A stretch of DNA of 64,000 bases from Polytrichum commune (Eukaryota; Streptophyta; Polytrichopsida; Polytrichales; Polytrichaceae), in contig OX485803.1 in NCBI GenBank assembly GCA_950295325.1, forward strand, positions 44,097,554-44,161,553. Direction: 5' to 3'. Below, piece after piece: positions 22,055-34,339 of the stretch (within the stretch, counting starts at the first letter, position 1; every line of letters begins with the position of its first letter). The translations under genes and the position numbers were made by a program. A model generated the notes under the pieces. The model was given only the letters and a program-made list of their open reading frames with translations, was not told the DNA's origin and did no database searches.

Positions 22055-23390
22055 AAAGCCTGACATTAACCCAACGGTAACATATAATTCAAGACGAAGC
22101 ATTCATCAGTATTAACATCAGTCCAGTATACCAAGACTGCAAAGGCACATGCATCAATCTGCAAAGGGTAGCGTTCACCGCCCCTTTGCTGGGGTTTACA
22201 ACCATACAATTCACCAAAACCTCGTGTCACCACATCGGCCAGTCCTCGGTCGCTCTTCCAACCCACATCTCACTCACACTCAGAGGACTCACAAGCAAAT
22301 CAACTATTACTCACACGCCCGAAAGCCAGACGTTAAACCAACGGTACTGTCACAGAATTCAACACGAAAACTTGCAAGCTCAGGCAACAGCATTCATAAA
22401 TACACGACCTGCAGTCCAGTACAACGAGCCTACAGGCTTGACAAAGCCCAATCTGCAAAGAGTGGGGTGATGTTCACACCCTTGATATGCTCGCCGCCCT
22501 CGATGCCACCACACACAGCATATCCTAATAAGAATAATGAACGAAGATGGTAATGGGATAAAAATGGTTGTACATTACATACACATAATTCACCAAAACC
22601 TCACAACGTCCAGAAAATTTTCAATATGTCCAAGTTCACCGCCTTCAATTCACTCACACAGCATACCCTAATGGGCATGAATGAAGATGGTAAGGGTGCA
22701 CAGACATACATCTAATTCACCAAAATCTTACAAAGTCCAGTAACCTTCAGAAAACTTCAAAACACGTCGTCCATAACCCGACGTTACAAACACACAATCC
22801 AACACTAGTACTTGCAAGCTGAGGCAGCAGGATTCATCGAAACACGACCTGCAGTCCGGTTATACCACGACTGCAGACTCAACACATATAACAATCTGCG
22901 AAGGGTTGAGTAATGTTCACATCCTTGAAAAGTTCACCGCCCTCGATGCGCGCACACACAGCATAGCCTAATATGAATGATGAACGAAGACGGTAATGGA
23001 AAGAAATGGAAAGAAATGGGTGTACATTACATACATAGATTATTCACCAAAAGCTCACAACTTGCAAAAGTCTTTACAACACATCGGCCATAACTCAACG
23101 GTACTAACACAGGATCCAACACGAAAAAAACTTGCAGCATTCATCAATACACGACCTGCAGTCCAGTATACCACGACTGCAGGCAGCCTTGACACACATA
23201 TACCAATCTGAAAAGGAAGGGTGGGGTGACTGATGTCTACACCCTTGACAAGCTCGCCACCCTCAAATGCCACCACACACAGCATAGCCTTATAGGAATG
23301 GAAGAAGATGATGGTAATGGAAAACAAAAATGGGGCACATTACACACATATATAATCCACCAAAAGCTCGCAACTTCCAGAAATCTTCAG
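22055..23390. repeat. Degenerate tandem array upstream of gene 2
   Basis: About four units, roughly 270-450 bp apart (starts near 22055, 22325, 22770 and 23093). Each contains AACGGTACT-ACA-GA-TCAACACGAAAA, then CACGACCTGCAGTCCAGTAT, ACCACGACTGCAG, CAATCTGCAAAGGGT, GTTCACACCCTTGA, CTCGCCGCCCTCGATGCCA, CACACACAGCATAGCCTA, GAACGAAGATGGTAATGG, and TTCACCAAAAGCTCACAAC. An extra half unit lies at 22586-22760. No frame is conserved across units, so it is probably non-coding. Confidence 0.8.
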
Positions 23391-24200
23391 AAGTCCTCCT
23401 CGTCCGTTCCTCCAACCACCACACTTTTGACGGTGTCCCCAGCTGCTCCTCCTCGATCACTCCTCCCCCACACAAACGCTCACTCACACTCGGACTCTAT
23501 CTCTCAGCTCCCTCCCTCTTCCACTGCTAGTCCTCCCAACCCACCAGCTTCCCTGCCACCTAAGCCTCTCTACCACCACCACCACCACTCCGGGAACCGA
23601 AATCTACGCAAAAACTGCTGCACCGAACTCACGCCCTGCCTGCACTCGTCACTTCTTGCCAAGTGAGCAACTGATCCCCCCTCTCAGCTCTCCTTCATAC
23701 ATACTCCACCTTGCTTCTCCCGACTAGGCTTGGCTTCGTAGACCCCCGCGAAGGAAGCTAATAAGGTGCAGCGAGGGGATCCAAAGTTGACCCGTGCAAA
23801 GATCAGGGTAATTAGTATCACGTCAGCCGATCGCTTCGAGCTTCACACGACACGACGCATTGACGGAGCTGCCAAATTTGCAACGCTCGCCGCAGCCCAG
23901 CATTGAATGCTCCTCCCCGGAACGGGGACCGGATGCCACCTCCCCCGGCTCGCACCTCGCGTCGCCCGCGAGCCTTGAAGGCATCCGCCACGACGCCTAC
24001 GACGTGGGCTCGCAGGACCGTCGGATCCCAGGGCGGGGACGCTTGGACCGTTGGATCCTCGAGTGGGGTGGGTGCGTAGGCCCGGGAGTCGGTAGGGGCT
24101 TCGGGGAAAGAATAAGGACACGTGGCGGCCCGTTGGGCCCCCAGCAGGGGGAGTTTGACTCTAGGAGAGGGCAAAACTGGGAGGGGCTTTTCGGTGTATT
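23391..24200. other. GC-rich, low-complexity block without a clear gene
   Basis: At 23391-23690 the sequence is C/T-rich with (CCA)n near 23570-23588. From about 23830 to 24160 it is GC- and CpG-rich (CGCCGCAGCCCAG, CGTCGCCCGCGAGCC) unlike its surroundings. Long frames on both strands follow from low stop-codon density and match no domain. It may be a CpG-rich promoter or an unrecognised first exon. Confidence 0.4.
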
Positions 24201-26006
24201 GTAAATTTGGAAGGGTTTAAAGATAGTAATATGGTAAAAGTAAAATTAAAATTACTGTGGTGTGGTGTCCAGTTACCGTTCTTTGGGAGTCAGGTGGGTG
24301 CAGTAGTAATAATAATAATAAGTATCCAATGGGTGGGGGTGGGTGTCGGTCGAAGTGAAGTTTGAACGGGAAGAAATAAGCTTATGTCAGGATTTGGCTT
24401 TTTGCTTGTGAGGTTTTGGGAAGTGTCCGGAAAATGGCTTCAGTTCGTGAAGCGTGGCTTATTAATTACCATGTTGGGAGTACGGTTTTAAAACCGTGAC
24501 CTGACCGAAAACGGCTTCAGGTCATGATACTTAACATTACTGTAGGGTGCAGTGAAAACATCCCCCTCCCTCCCAAGATTGTTGTCAGATGATGACCAAG
24601 TTTAAACGGGAAGAAAATGCATGTTTTGTTTTGTTTTGTTTTGAGGTTTATGGAACAATCCGGAATAGATTTGGGCCATGGTACTTACCATTTGGGTGCA
24701 GTAAAACCGTGTCCCTTTCAAGCTTGTTGTGAATTCGCTTGAATGGGGATGTCTACAGTATTAGCCTTGGCATAGATAGATAGATAGAATAGATAGAAAC
24801 TCCGGTCCCTTTTTAGCAAGGGGCCGGCGTGAATAAAGTATCCGTTCGTAATGTCAATGACCCGATGCCCACTGGACAAGGGGACATTGGGGCAATACTA
24901 CTCTCCCCTTTCGAGGATGGACACTATAGTGACACACTATATTAGCCTTGGCACATATCGATCAAAATGGTCACTTTGGGCACACGGAGGCGATTAGTTG
25001 ATGCACAGACTACACCTACCGCCATTGTCAGGGTTGCATGCCTCTAGTCGACAATAGCTACATCATGGGCCGAGGTTGTCTGTCAGCCTTACATGGTGAA
25101 CAAGTTGTTTGTTCCTACAACTCCGCTCTTGGTTGCATTTTTGGGCCCACTGTGGCAGCAACAAACTCGCCCTGGCTACGTTGGCCTCATGTGCCAAGGC
25201 TTTATAATGTAATTGGGCTAGATATAAGAAATTCTAGATACATGGTACTTACTGCAAGGTAGAAATGGGTTTGGGAGTTGGGTGCGGTGTTAAAAAATCC
25301 AATGGGTGTCGAAGGGGAATAAGTATAACTATAACGGTCATGATAAATATTGTGAATGTGTGTATGGTGCAACTTACCCTTTGCATCCTTCTAGTGTGTA
25401 GTTAATGTATCGATTGATAACAATTGACAAGGTGTATCCAAAGATACATAACCTCGCTCCCTACATCAAAAATTTGAGGGAGATAACATCGAAAACCAAC
25501 ATGAAGATTTTTTTGAATGTATATGCAATTGCTCCTTGAATGATCAATGTGGCCAAAATGTCTACAAGCTAGACAACAATCTTGGTGTATTTAGAAAGAG
25601 CATGAAAAACTCTACGAGAGAGATTGTTTGTTGGTTAGGAATGAAGCAAGATTTGCAAGAGACATCATCATTTATTTCTCGAATGTTCTTATAGTGTGGA
25701 TTGGTAAATAGGTGCACCCAAAATATTATCCCCGGTATTTCTATCATGTTTTCTCGCTCTTAATGTAGCCCACAGTTAATATACACAAAATCGGTGTGCT
25801 TTTGTTAGAAGTTTTCGAGAAAGAAGGGGATTTACCATGATGTAGAAATATAGATGGTGATTATTTTTTGCATTGTCAAATTGTACTTGAGAAAGGGGAG
25901 GGGGGGGGGTTATGTTTGGATTTAGTGTCCGCACAATACTAACATTCCTAATGAGGGTCATCATTGGTTCCATTCTTGGGAAGTCGGGTGATTTGTAGAG
26001 CCTTTA
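24201..26006. other. Gene-free stretch with simple repeats
   Basis: Contains a (TAA)n tract at 24306-24323, a (TTTTG)n tract near 24633-24650, a (GATA)n tract at 24771-24797 and a poly-G run near 25898-25909. The phrase TATTAGCCTTGGCA-AT occurs twice (24757 and 24939) together with CTATAGTGACAC-like flanks, suggesting a small duplication. No gene recognised. Confidence 0.45.
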
Positions 26007-26380
26007 AGGTATGTGGGTGTTATTTGGTTCGTTTTTCATGTTCTCCAACTTCCACTAATTAGACTTACACAACAATACTCATGTTGCAATAGCAAATCTA
26101 CAATGAAACATCTGCAAAAATGGGATTGTGAACTGCACCCCCCCCCCCCCTCTGATTTTGTTATGGTTACCATAAGTGCATGTTTGTAGATTTTTTAATT
26201 GGATACATATTTCCTTCCAACTGTGTGTAGAGTGGTTCTTAATATTTGAAGATGTAGTCCAATCTCTTTTAAACATGTGTCTACCTGATGTTTGTTCTTT
26301 GGTCCTCACTAACCCGCATACCAATCAATCAAATATAGGGGTTTGATTAAGAGAACGAGCCACTCAAGACCCATTGACCT
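26007..26380. mobile_element. MITE with AGGTATGTGGGTGTTAT ends (copy 2)
   Basis: Starts AAGGTATGTGGGTGTTATT and ends CCCATTGACCTTAA, so the right TIR is a shorter variant. The interior matches 47495-47892 almost throughout (TGGTTCGTTTTTCATGTTCT, GAAACATCTGCAAAAA, AAGTGCATGTTTGT, GATGTAGTCCA, CATGTGTCT, TTTGGTCCTC). A run of about 12 C interrupts it near 26141. Confidence 0.75.
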
Positions 26381-26573
26381 TAATGGGTGTCAAATGAGAA
26401 GATGAAGCTACCGCAGTTTCGGTTCAAGCTTGTGGGGTATACCTTCATGAGACCATCAACGGGAAAGGTGACAATTTCAACTACGAAGAGCCTATGAAGA
26501 GCCCGGGGCTTCTATCATTAGCCAAATTAACACCTAAATCGGAGTCAAAGACCGAACGTGTGTAGTGAGAAGA

Positions 26574-27067
26574 GGGTCACTTCACACACGAGCCAAGAGC
26601 CGTGAACATGAAATTGGGAGAGCCCAAAAGAAGGTGGCGTCCCAAGACACTTCCAAAATCATGTAGTGTGGTGACGGACCTTCATGTGTAGTATGAAGTC
26701 ATATGTGACCGGGCCCTCAACCAAATGCTATTTCAATGAATTTCTATTCATTTGGGTCCTCACACATGATAAAATAAAATAAAACAACGGTTGTGAACGT
26801 TTCCGAGTGCCATGGTCTCCCAGTTTTGTGTTAGGCCTACCTCCAAGAGGTGGTTTTTGAAAAATAATTCAAGTGACCATGAAGCATGATCCATTTGATG
26901 CCATATAGGGATCCATGTAGACTTTACATCCATCTTGCATTCACATACTCCGTTGATCCCTCGAGCGTAGTGTGAAGCGAACTTGGACCGGCTCCGCCTT
27001 TTCCACCAATGAGAGTGCTTGAAGTGTACGTGGTCACGGGCTCTCAGTCTCATGTGGGGAGTGGCCC
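26574..27067. mobile_element. MITE with GGGCCACTTCACACACGAG ends (copy 1)
   Basis: About 494 bp. The left end is GGGTCACTTCACACACGAGC; the right end, reversed, is GGGCCACTCCCCACATGAG. Near-identical over its length to 41042-41545 and related to 40279-40815. Landmarks: GTGACCGGGCCCTCAACC, CACACATGATAAAATAAAAT, TTGGACCGG. TAA follows the right end, but the matching left-side duplication is not intact. Confidence 0.8.
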
Positions 27068-29007
27068 TAAACCTCTAAATGTCTAAGAGGTTGTAATCAA
27101 CCAATTCGAAAGTGGTTTGGGTTAAGTAAATCTTAACGAAATGTTGTGAATGTTTATACGTTGTGGGCTTTTTGGTTTTAATTGCCCAAAGAATCAACAT
27201 GATTTGTAGAAAATCTCTAGCTCATGGAATATTTTAAAAGTTTTATCAGTTAGAATTTTAAGTGTATTTGTCCCTCCAACCAGTTTCTTTAGGAGGTTTG
27301 AGGTGTTAATTGGTGGGGGCCATATCTCCCTTTTGATTTGGGAATTTATCTACCAAGGTTTATTTCCTAAATTTTGTTAAATTCTCCATGTCACATCCAC
27401 AGTTGGGATTTTGAAATTTGAGGGTCACAAGTACCTTTGTCAAAAGATTGGGAATTAATCCAACAATGTCCAGTCCCCAAAACAAAGTCCCTCAAAAGTG
27501 AAGAATGTGGTACTTGTAGAGGTGTTAAGTAGCATGTGGTTGTTATTTATAGAACACTTCTATGATGTAATACTAAATTAAATACACCCAACAAGTTATA
27601 CGTCCATTTTTTTTTGACACCTCATCACATGAACATTAAGAATTCCTAGATGATGATACTTGGGTGGTTGCAAATTTTGCGTTACTTCCCAACTATTATT
27701 CTAAACATCTATACAATTGGATCGGGTATACATTTATGACATATGGCTATAACAGTTGTCAGAGGTTTGAATCCATAGAGGTGTTTCCAAAGATATTTCG
27801 GGGTCGATGTATGATGACACGACAACAATTTCACATGGGACATGTTTTTACTGCACCTTAGATGGTAGGTGTGTTGGGAGAAGAAATTCCAAGATTTTGG
27901 GATTGTTTGGAAAAAAAGGCAAAAGAGAAACTTACCGAACGATTTTGAAATATGAATACATTAAATTATCATGTTGAAACATTTTGGTATTACGGAATTT
28001 TTGTTCGATTCTCAACATGACCATGGGGCATTGCCAAATCATCCATCTCATTTGACAAGTTTTTCTCACTTTTTTTCATCCTTGCAAAGTAGGTCGTCCA
28101 AAAGTACTTCCCCCCAAAGTCGATTTTTTTTCTTTCATTTTCCCCAATTTTGGGTGACGATCTCAACCTATAATGAGATTGGTTCAAGACACACAAGTGT
28201 AATCGTTCATTCGACGCACTCTTATAAAGAACGATGTGGTGATCGGACTAGTAAATCCTCATGGATTCATGAATGGGAAAAGCAATGTTAGTTTTCCAAA
28301 AACAAGTAAATCTATATGACGTAATTTTTTCCAATTTGAGATTCATCGTTTTTAACAATTATTTGACTACATTGATTATCCCAATTGGTGCATGTTATTA
28401 TTCAGAGTTACACAACGCAATAACATATGTCTTAGGAGTTCACATTTTACTCATGAAAGTTCAACATGTTGTTCGGACATTACATAACGCAATTGACTTT
28501 GCTTGGTAAAATATGACAATCTCTCTTTAATCAATTAAAGCATTGCAAAACTCCAAATAGCAACAAACACTAAATGAGATAATCACTATACATAATATTC
28601 TTGAAAGTGAGATCTAACAATTTGAATAGCGTGGGTCATGCACTTCACATGTTTCGCTTGAAATTTTCCTTCCCATTAAGTTATTTAAGTTCTTTGAATT
28701 GGTTTGAATTTCGGGGAAGATGAGAGGGAACCGGGACTTCCTCTAGAAGTAGGAAAAGTTCATGTTTATGACGAAGAGAATTTGCCGCATTTTTTACTTG
28801 GAGTTCGAGGGAGGGGAGGTTTACGTGGAGGTCGAGTTGTGTGCGTGTGTGTGTTGGGGGGGGGGGGGGTTGGGCCATTGGCATGATTGGCATTGGCGGC
28901 CACTCTCTTCAATGTGGGCTTTTAATTGTTTCGTTTTTTAATTGTTTCTTTACTTGTTCCTCAAAATAATGGGTCACCGAGCTCGGGAGATTCCAAGGTA
29001 CAAATTG
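27068..29007. other. Gene-free stretch
   Basis: No gene or repeat family recognised. It has a G-rich/poly-G tract near 28854-28870. The phrase CACAACGCAATAACATA / ACATAACGCAATTGAC occurs twice within 28410-28500. Frames at 27971-28291 and 28681-28893 are crossed by frames on the other strand and show no domain. Confidence 0.45.
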
Positions 29008-29275
29008 TTGAAGAGGGTGAGCATATTATATTGCACACGAGCGTACTTCTCATCCATCCAACATTAATGCCCAAAAATAGTGTTCATTCCATAGATTGTT
29101 TTTTTGTTTAGTTGATTTGATATTGGAATCAACTTTAAAGATCCCAAATTAGTTTATTTGAGGTCATTTGAGATGAATCCACAACAAACCTTTTTTTGGG
29201 GGGGGATCAAGCGTTTATGTTGAACGAATGAGAGGTGTGCTTGTATATGGTAATTCCCTGTCTCCCAAATTCTCA
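29008..29275. mobile_element. MITE of the CT-tipped family (copy 3)
   Basis: Left end GAGCATATTATATTGCACAC then GAGCGTACTTCTCATCCATC and CAACATTAA; right end TGAACGAATGAGAGGTGTGC then TTGTATATGGTAATTCCCTG. The inner GATTTGATATTGGAATCAAC and GATGAATCCACAACAAACCT match the other copies. A poly-T/poly-G run sits near 29191-29206. Confidence 0.65.
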
Positions 29276-29324
29276 GCCAAGGGAGAGTTGTTGCATGCAA
29301 GTGTAAATAGTAACTATTGTCTAG

Positions 29325-29598
29325 AGAGAGGGAATTATCATATATGAATGTACCTCTAATTCCATCCAACATAAATCACTTAAATTTATTTTTTTTATTT
29401 TTTTATTATTAAAAAAATCCTTACCTTGATCCCTTGTAGGTTTGTTGTTGATTCATCTCAAATGACCTTGAGTAAACTGATTCGAGATCTTTAGAGCTAA
29501 TTCCGATGTCAAATCAACTAAAATAAGTAACCTCTGGAGTGCATACTATTTTAGGGGTTTTATGTGGATGATTTAGAGGTACACTTGTACAATTAGAT
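29325..29598. mobile_element. MITE of the CT-tipped family (copy 4)
   Basis: Left end AGAGGGAATTATCATATATG then AATGTACCTC; right end GTTTTATGTGGATGATTTAG then AGGTACACTTGTACAATTA. Its internal orientation is opposite to copy 3, only about 50 bp away, so the pair forms a loose large inverted arrangement. The right end abuts a partial element of another family at 29598. Confidence 0.6.
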
Positions 29599-29930
29599 TC
29601 ACACAACACAACTTGTGTTGCGTTAGCAAATTTGCACTGAAACACATACAAAAAAAAACCATCGTAAGGATCTTATCTCCCTTGATTTGATTATGGTTAT
29701 CAGAAGTGCATGTTTGTTGATTCCTTCATTGAATACATAGATTCTCCCAGTCATGTTTACTATTGAGTGTAGAGTAGTTATTAATATTTGAAAACGTAGT
29801 CCGGCCTCTTTTGAACATGTGGCTTTATGATGTTTGCTCTTTGATCTCACCCAACCATGTACCAATCAAATCTAGGGGTCCGATTAAGAAACCGAACCTC
29901 TTAAGACCCCCCATCTACCTTAAAATCCGG
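29598..29930. mobile_element. Truncated MITE of the AGGTATGTGGG family (copy 3)
   Basis: Begins inside the family consensus at ATTCACACAACACAACTTGT and ends at the CCCATCTACCTTAA terminus. The left terminal repeat is missing where copy 4 of the CT-tipped family adjoins, so one element probably truncated the other. Confidence 0.65.
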
Positions 29931-30184
29931 TGAGCGACTTACTACATCAAAAAGGGATTTGTGGCTATATGTTATGACTTTGAAGTAAGAGCTATTGATG
30001 GATGCATAGAAAGTGAGTTTTGGGGATCGTGGGTATTGGGTGTGCAACACACTAGGGAATAGAGTCTAATTTTTTGTGATGTTTGTAGACAAATTAGGTG
30101 AGGAGAGACCCGTTCCGAGTGAATTCCAAGAACGTAGTTTAACTTATGGACGACATTAGAGTTATTCATCAAGTCTCTAGGTCA

Positions 30185-30495
30185 AACTCTAGGTGAAATT
30201 CCTTGGTTAAAATGTGAGTTTGAGAGCTTACGTGTAGAGTCATCCAATATTTTTTAAGGTCTACCAATTAACCTAACATGGTTATAGAGTGAGGCTAATT
30301 TGTTTTTAAGACTCGGCTTTAGAGCTTATTATAACTAAGATCCGTGGGTATAGGTCGAAATGAGATTTGAGGTGATGGACTCCATTAGGAACAACCCTCT
30401 TTTCTAATCTTAAAATTCTCTCAAAAATTTGGGGATTGAAAGAGGAGGACCAAAGAGTTTCAACAAACTCTCAAAATTAGAGTCCAACACAAGAT
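30185..30495. repeat. Dispersed ~320-bp repeat (copy 2)
   Basis: Diverged copy of the sequence at 16560-16885, same orientation. See shared phrases AAACTCTAGGTGA, GTGAGTTTGAGAGCTTA and GGGGATTGAAAGAGGAGGAC. Confidence 0.45.
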
Positions 30496-31889
30496 GATAT
30501 AATGAGCAGATGTAAATTTCACCCTACTAACTATTGTTTCTTGGTCTCAAAATATCCAAACACTTGGAAAGCATTTCGGTACCAACTATTTCTAAAATGT
30601 ACAATCAATATAGGATACTTTGGGGTAAAAGAAATTTTACGCTACTAACAATAGACACAACTCCAAAGAAAGAAATTTGAAATTGTGCCCAAAAAGTGCC
30701 CCAAAATTAGGTCATGTAAGATAAGCATACCCATAACCAACATTCAACCGTTCTCATCCACACGACCAACACAAAACTAACATGATGCACCATTCTCGTC
30801 CATTCTCATGCCCTTAAATCTAGGAGTAGAGTACATAGTGTGGGCTCTGAGAATCCATATTTTACTTACTTATTGGAAGAAGAAAAAAAACACGGTATGT
30901 ATGAAATGAAGCCTAGTGTCTTCATGCCCCAACAACTCTTTTGGTTTCTTAGCTAAAACACTTTGATTCCCATTCCGTGTCCGGGGAGATTTTGGGGGAT
31001 AGTAGGTCAAGAGCCTAGTGTTTGCAAGTCCAACCGGTTGCATGTTGTGATCTTTCGATTTTTCTTCATTAATTTGAGGTTTATTCCATAGATTCCTCTA
31101 CAATGTTTGGTAGATTTTTTGAAGTTGGAAACTTCAACCGGTTATTTCTCAAAGTCAACCAATCCATCTTGTAACTAGCGGTTGGTTGTCCCCACTCATT
31201 GCTCCCATTTTATACAATGAAAAAGGATTTGTGCTTTGTCATGTAGCACAATTTTATTATTATCATCAAGGGGTGTGTGCCTACAGTTCTTGAGACATGC
31301 GACTCTTTTGTAATGAAGTCACTTCATGCAGGAGAGAGGGAGTTATTGCATATGAACGTACCTCACATCCATCCAACATCAAAACTTGGACCCCTAGGGA
31401 TATGTGGATGATTCATCTCAAATGATGTAGTCAAAACTAAATTGAGGTTTTTCAAAACTACATTGTTACCCCAATTAGTGCATGCGGTACTAATTTTTGA
31501 AACATGTATTATTTTGTCAAATCTCAAAAGCAACGAGGGCTGAGATTTTGATCAAGCAGTTCTTAATACATGAATACATGCTTATCCACCATATATGTCA
31601 AAAAACTTAGTGTGTGTGCTCTAAGGTGTTTTTAAAGTGCATAATTTGTTTGGTGAGCTTGACGAGTCTTCTCCTTCTCCTTTGTCAAGGTCATTCACTT
31701 ATGAGGCATCTCCTAAGACGAAGAAATTGAAGAGAGCTTGCATTGGGAGCTTCCAGTACTTTGTCACTTCGGGGTCTTGTAACCCTAGATTTTTTGTGTG
31801 ACACTAATATCATAGCATAAAGAAATTTAGTATCACCTTCCTTGATTTCCCACACACACTCTTAAGCCACCCTCACTAAATGAGATAAT
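30496..31889. other. Gene-free stretch
   Basis: No gene recognised. A partial CT-tipped MITE lies at about 31330-31480 (GAGAGAGGGAGTTATTGCAT then CGTACCTCACATCCATCCAA); its right half is not recognisable. The rest is unassigned AT-rich sequence. Confidence 0.45.
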
Positions 31890-31989
31890 TAGTACAATTT
31901 AAGTGTCAAATCAACTTCAAAAAGTAACCTATGGGGTGCATACTATTTCAAGATTTATGTTGGATGAAATGAAAGGTACACTTGTATGC

Positions 31990-32027
<38 letters not shown>

Positions 32028-32400
32028 CGTGTGTGTGTGTGTTTGGTATTGGGATTTGAAATTGCTGCAACCACATGAAACCATTTCATCAAAAAGATGC
32101 AAATGTAAATGATCAGTATAATTAGCACAATTCAGATGTCAAGTCAACTCCAAAAAATAACCTCCGATATGCATACTATTTCAAGATTTATGTTGGATGA
32201 AATGAAAGGTACACTTGTATGCAATAACTCTCTCTCTCTCTCGTTCTCCCGGGGTGGTTATATTTCGGTTCCTTTTCTTGCAATTGATTTTTCAATTTGT
32301 GCCAAAAAAGAAGAAGATAATTCTCTCTCTCTTCCTTGATGTTCGGTATTGAGATTTGATATTGCTGTAGCCACATGAAACGGTGCAAATGCAAATGAGA
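31890..32400. repeat. Tandem duplication of a MITE right half with microsatellite tip
   Basis: Two units (about 31890-32110 and 32111-32400) share TCAAGATTTATGTTGGATGA, AATGAAAGGTACACTTGTATG, a CT tract, then TTGGTATTG-GATTTG-ATTGCTG and CCACATGAAAC. In the first the dinucleotide tract has grown to (CT)16 plus a (GT)n tract; in the second (CT)9. The first part is the right half of the CT-tipped MITE family. Confidence 0.75.
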
Positions 32401-34339
32401 TGTCAGTTCAAGGCATGCCACATGACTCATGGACTAGGTCTTTCTTCATATGAATAAATATGTGCAAACTTTTGATGAATTAATGAAGTTGACTAAATTT
32501 ATTGCTGACCGATTTATTGCAGTTATTTGCTCACTCTCAAACTCCGGATCAAAGTTGACCATGTAGAGCATCTTTTGGGTGGTGTGTTGCCTTAACCTTG
32601 AAGAATCTATTTCAAACATTAACGCCCACCTAGGATTACTCGGCACTAGGCTCATGCACTAGGCTCGTGCACTTTAAAGCCCCTTTTGATGTTGGCTCCT
32701 CCTTATAAAATGAACAATATTCAACATGAGTGTTGTCCACTCCGTCACACAAAACTTGACGAGTGGGGATTTTTTGGGCTCACTCTTATTGGGAATTTGT
32801 AATTGTAATGTGCACAACAAATTTCCAAGCGACATGTATGTAGTGTTGGGGCCCATATGGTGGGAGGCGTCCAAGTGCCATGTAAATACTACCAAGAATT
32901 GAGGGCTAGCTAATCACCTTACTTATGCCCTTGTTCCCCACTTTATAACATAGGCTTTGTAATGTTATGCACTTGATGTTTGATTAGTGGTTTAAGCATT
33001 CACATTGAAAAGGGTGGGAAACTTCACTTTGTTGGAAACTGAGATACAACGGATGGATAGCATGTGGTGGTGGTGGCGGTGGTGAGGCTGTGACCCCACT
33101 ACTTCCAATGCCTAAGTGACCATCACTTACGATTTCACTTTGGCCTCCCATAACTTTGCGCATCAGCTCTTATAATTGAACTTGAAATGCCACATTGCGT
33201 GTGTTTCACGGTTGCTTGTGAACTTAATAAGACAATACCTGATTCAATCCAATGGCTGAAAATGTTTGTGGAGTTGGAAGTGCCCATTGTAGGACCGCGT
33301 ACACCACCTAGTATATAGCATGGACTGTGCACAAATGATTATAACATTCCTAAGTCTTGTGCTCCGTCATCCATCCTAAATAAAAGAGACTCCATGATCC
33401 ACGAGGACTCACCTTCCCGCATGATCCACTAAGATCGAAGCCATTGTTTTATGAGGATCACAACATGTTTATTCTCGGCCCCTTGGCTTAATTATTCCCA
33501 TTCGTAGAGTGAGTGGCAGGCAGAGCGTAGCAATGTTATGAAGCTCAACAAAGTCAACAACAAACTATAGACAACTACAATAGGCTCACCCTCATCCCAC
33601 ACACTAACGTATGTGGTCCTTGAGGTAACACACCCGTGGTGTTTGTTGAGTTTGGGTTTCTTAACATTTTTGGAAAATTTCAAGAAAATTAATCTAGTTA
33701 TAAAACGTGTTAGAAACAAGCCTATCAAATAATAGTTTGAAAAACATTTCTTTTGTGACATTCCTAAATTATCAAAGTGCACTGCAACATCATGTCTTTT
33801 GGCGTTGTATAAGGGGGTCCACTAATGTTGGAAATTTAGGTGAAAACTACCTCAAATTATTCTTTATAGAGTGTAAGAGGTTCTTATCAAGTGAGAGTAC
33901 TGTCGCCTTTTATGGAACACCTTTTACACCACCTCGTTAAGAGGGAAGATCTAGATTAGCCATTGTGATTGGCTAAGTCAACGTTCTTCTAAAAATGTTC
34001 ATACATCCTTCTCACACTGTGATTGTAAATGACCAAATTGGTGTTATTTGTAACTAATGCCACATAAGATTAATGGTTTTTATCTTTAGCTCACTCGATG
34101 CATTGCCACACTCACTTGTTGACATTTTAAAGGATGAAGTATAAGGTGTTGTTTTTAGGCACACATTCCTTAGCTCTCAAGCGCTTCAATGCAAAAAAAA
34201 AGGCCAATAATATGACATTGTCAATGTGGATCCATTGGAGTCAAATTCAACTTTTATGAAGGTCAAGTTGGATCCAAAGTCTCATGTGTGCATATATATA
34301 ATAGGTTGAGGGTCGTAGCTTTAGGCAATGGATATGTGC
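32401..34339. other. Gene-free stretch
   Basis: No gene or family recognised on either strand. Short features only: GGTGGTGGTGGCGGTGGTG near 33066-33084. Small frames lack domains and splice context. Confidence 0.4.

Noticed and set aside
23226-24204. Long frames on both strands (Pro/Ser-rich on +, Arg/Ala-rich on -)
   Set aside because: They follow from low-complexity C/T-rich and GC-rich sequence with few stop codons; frames on both strands are equally long and none shows a domain.
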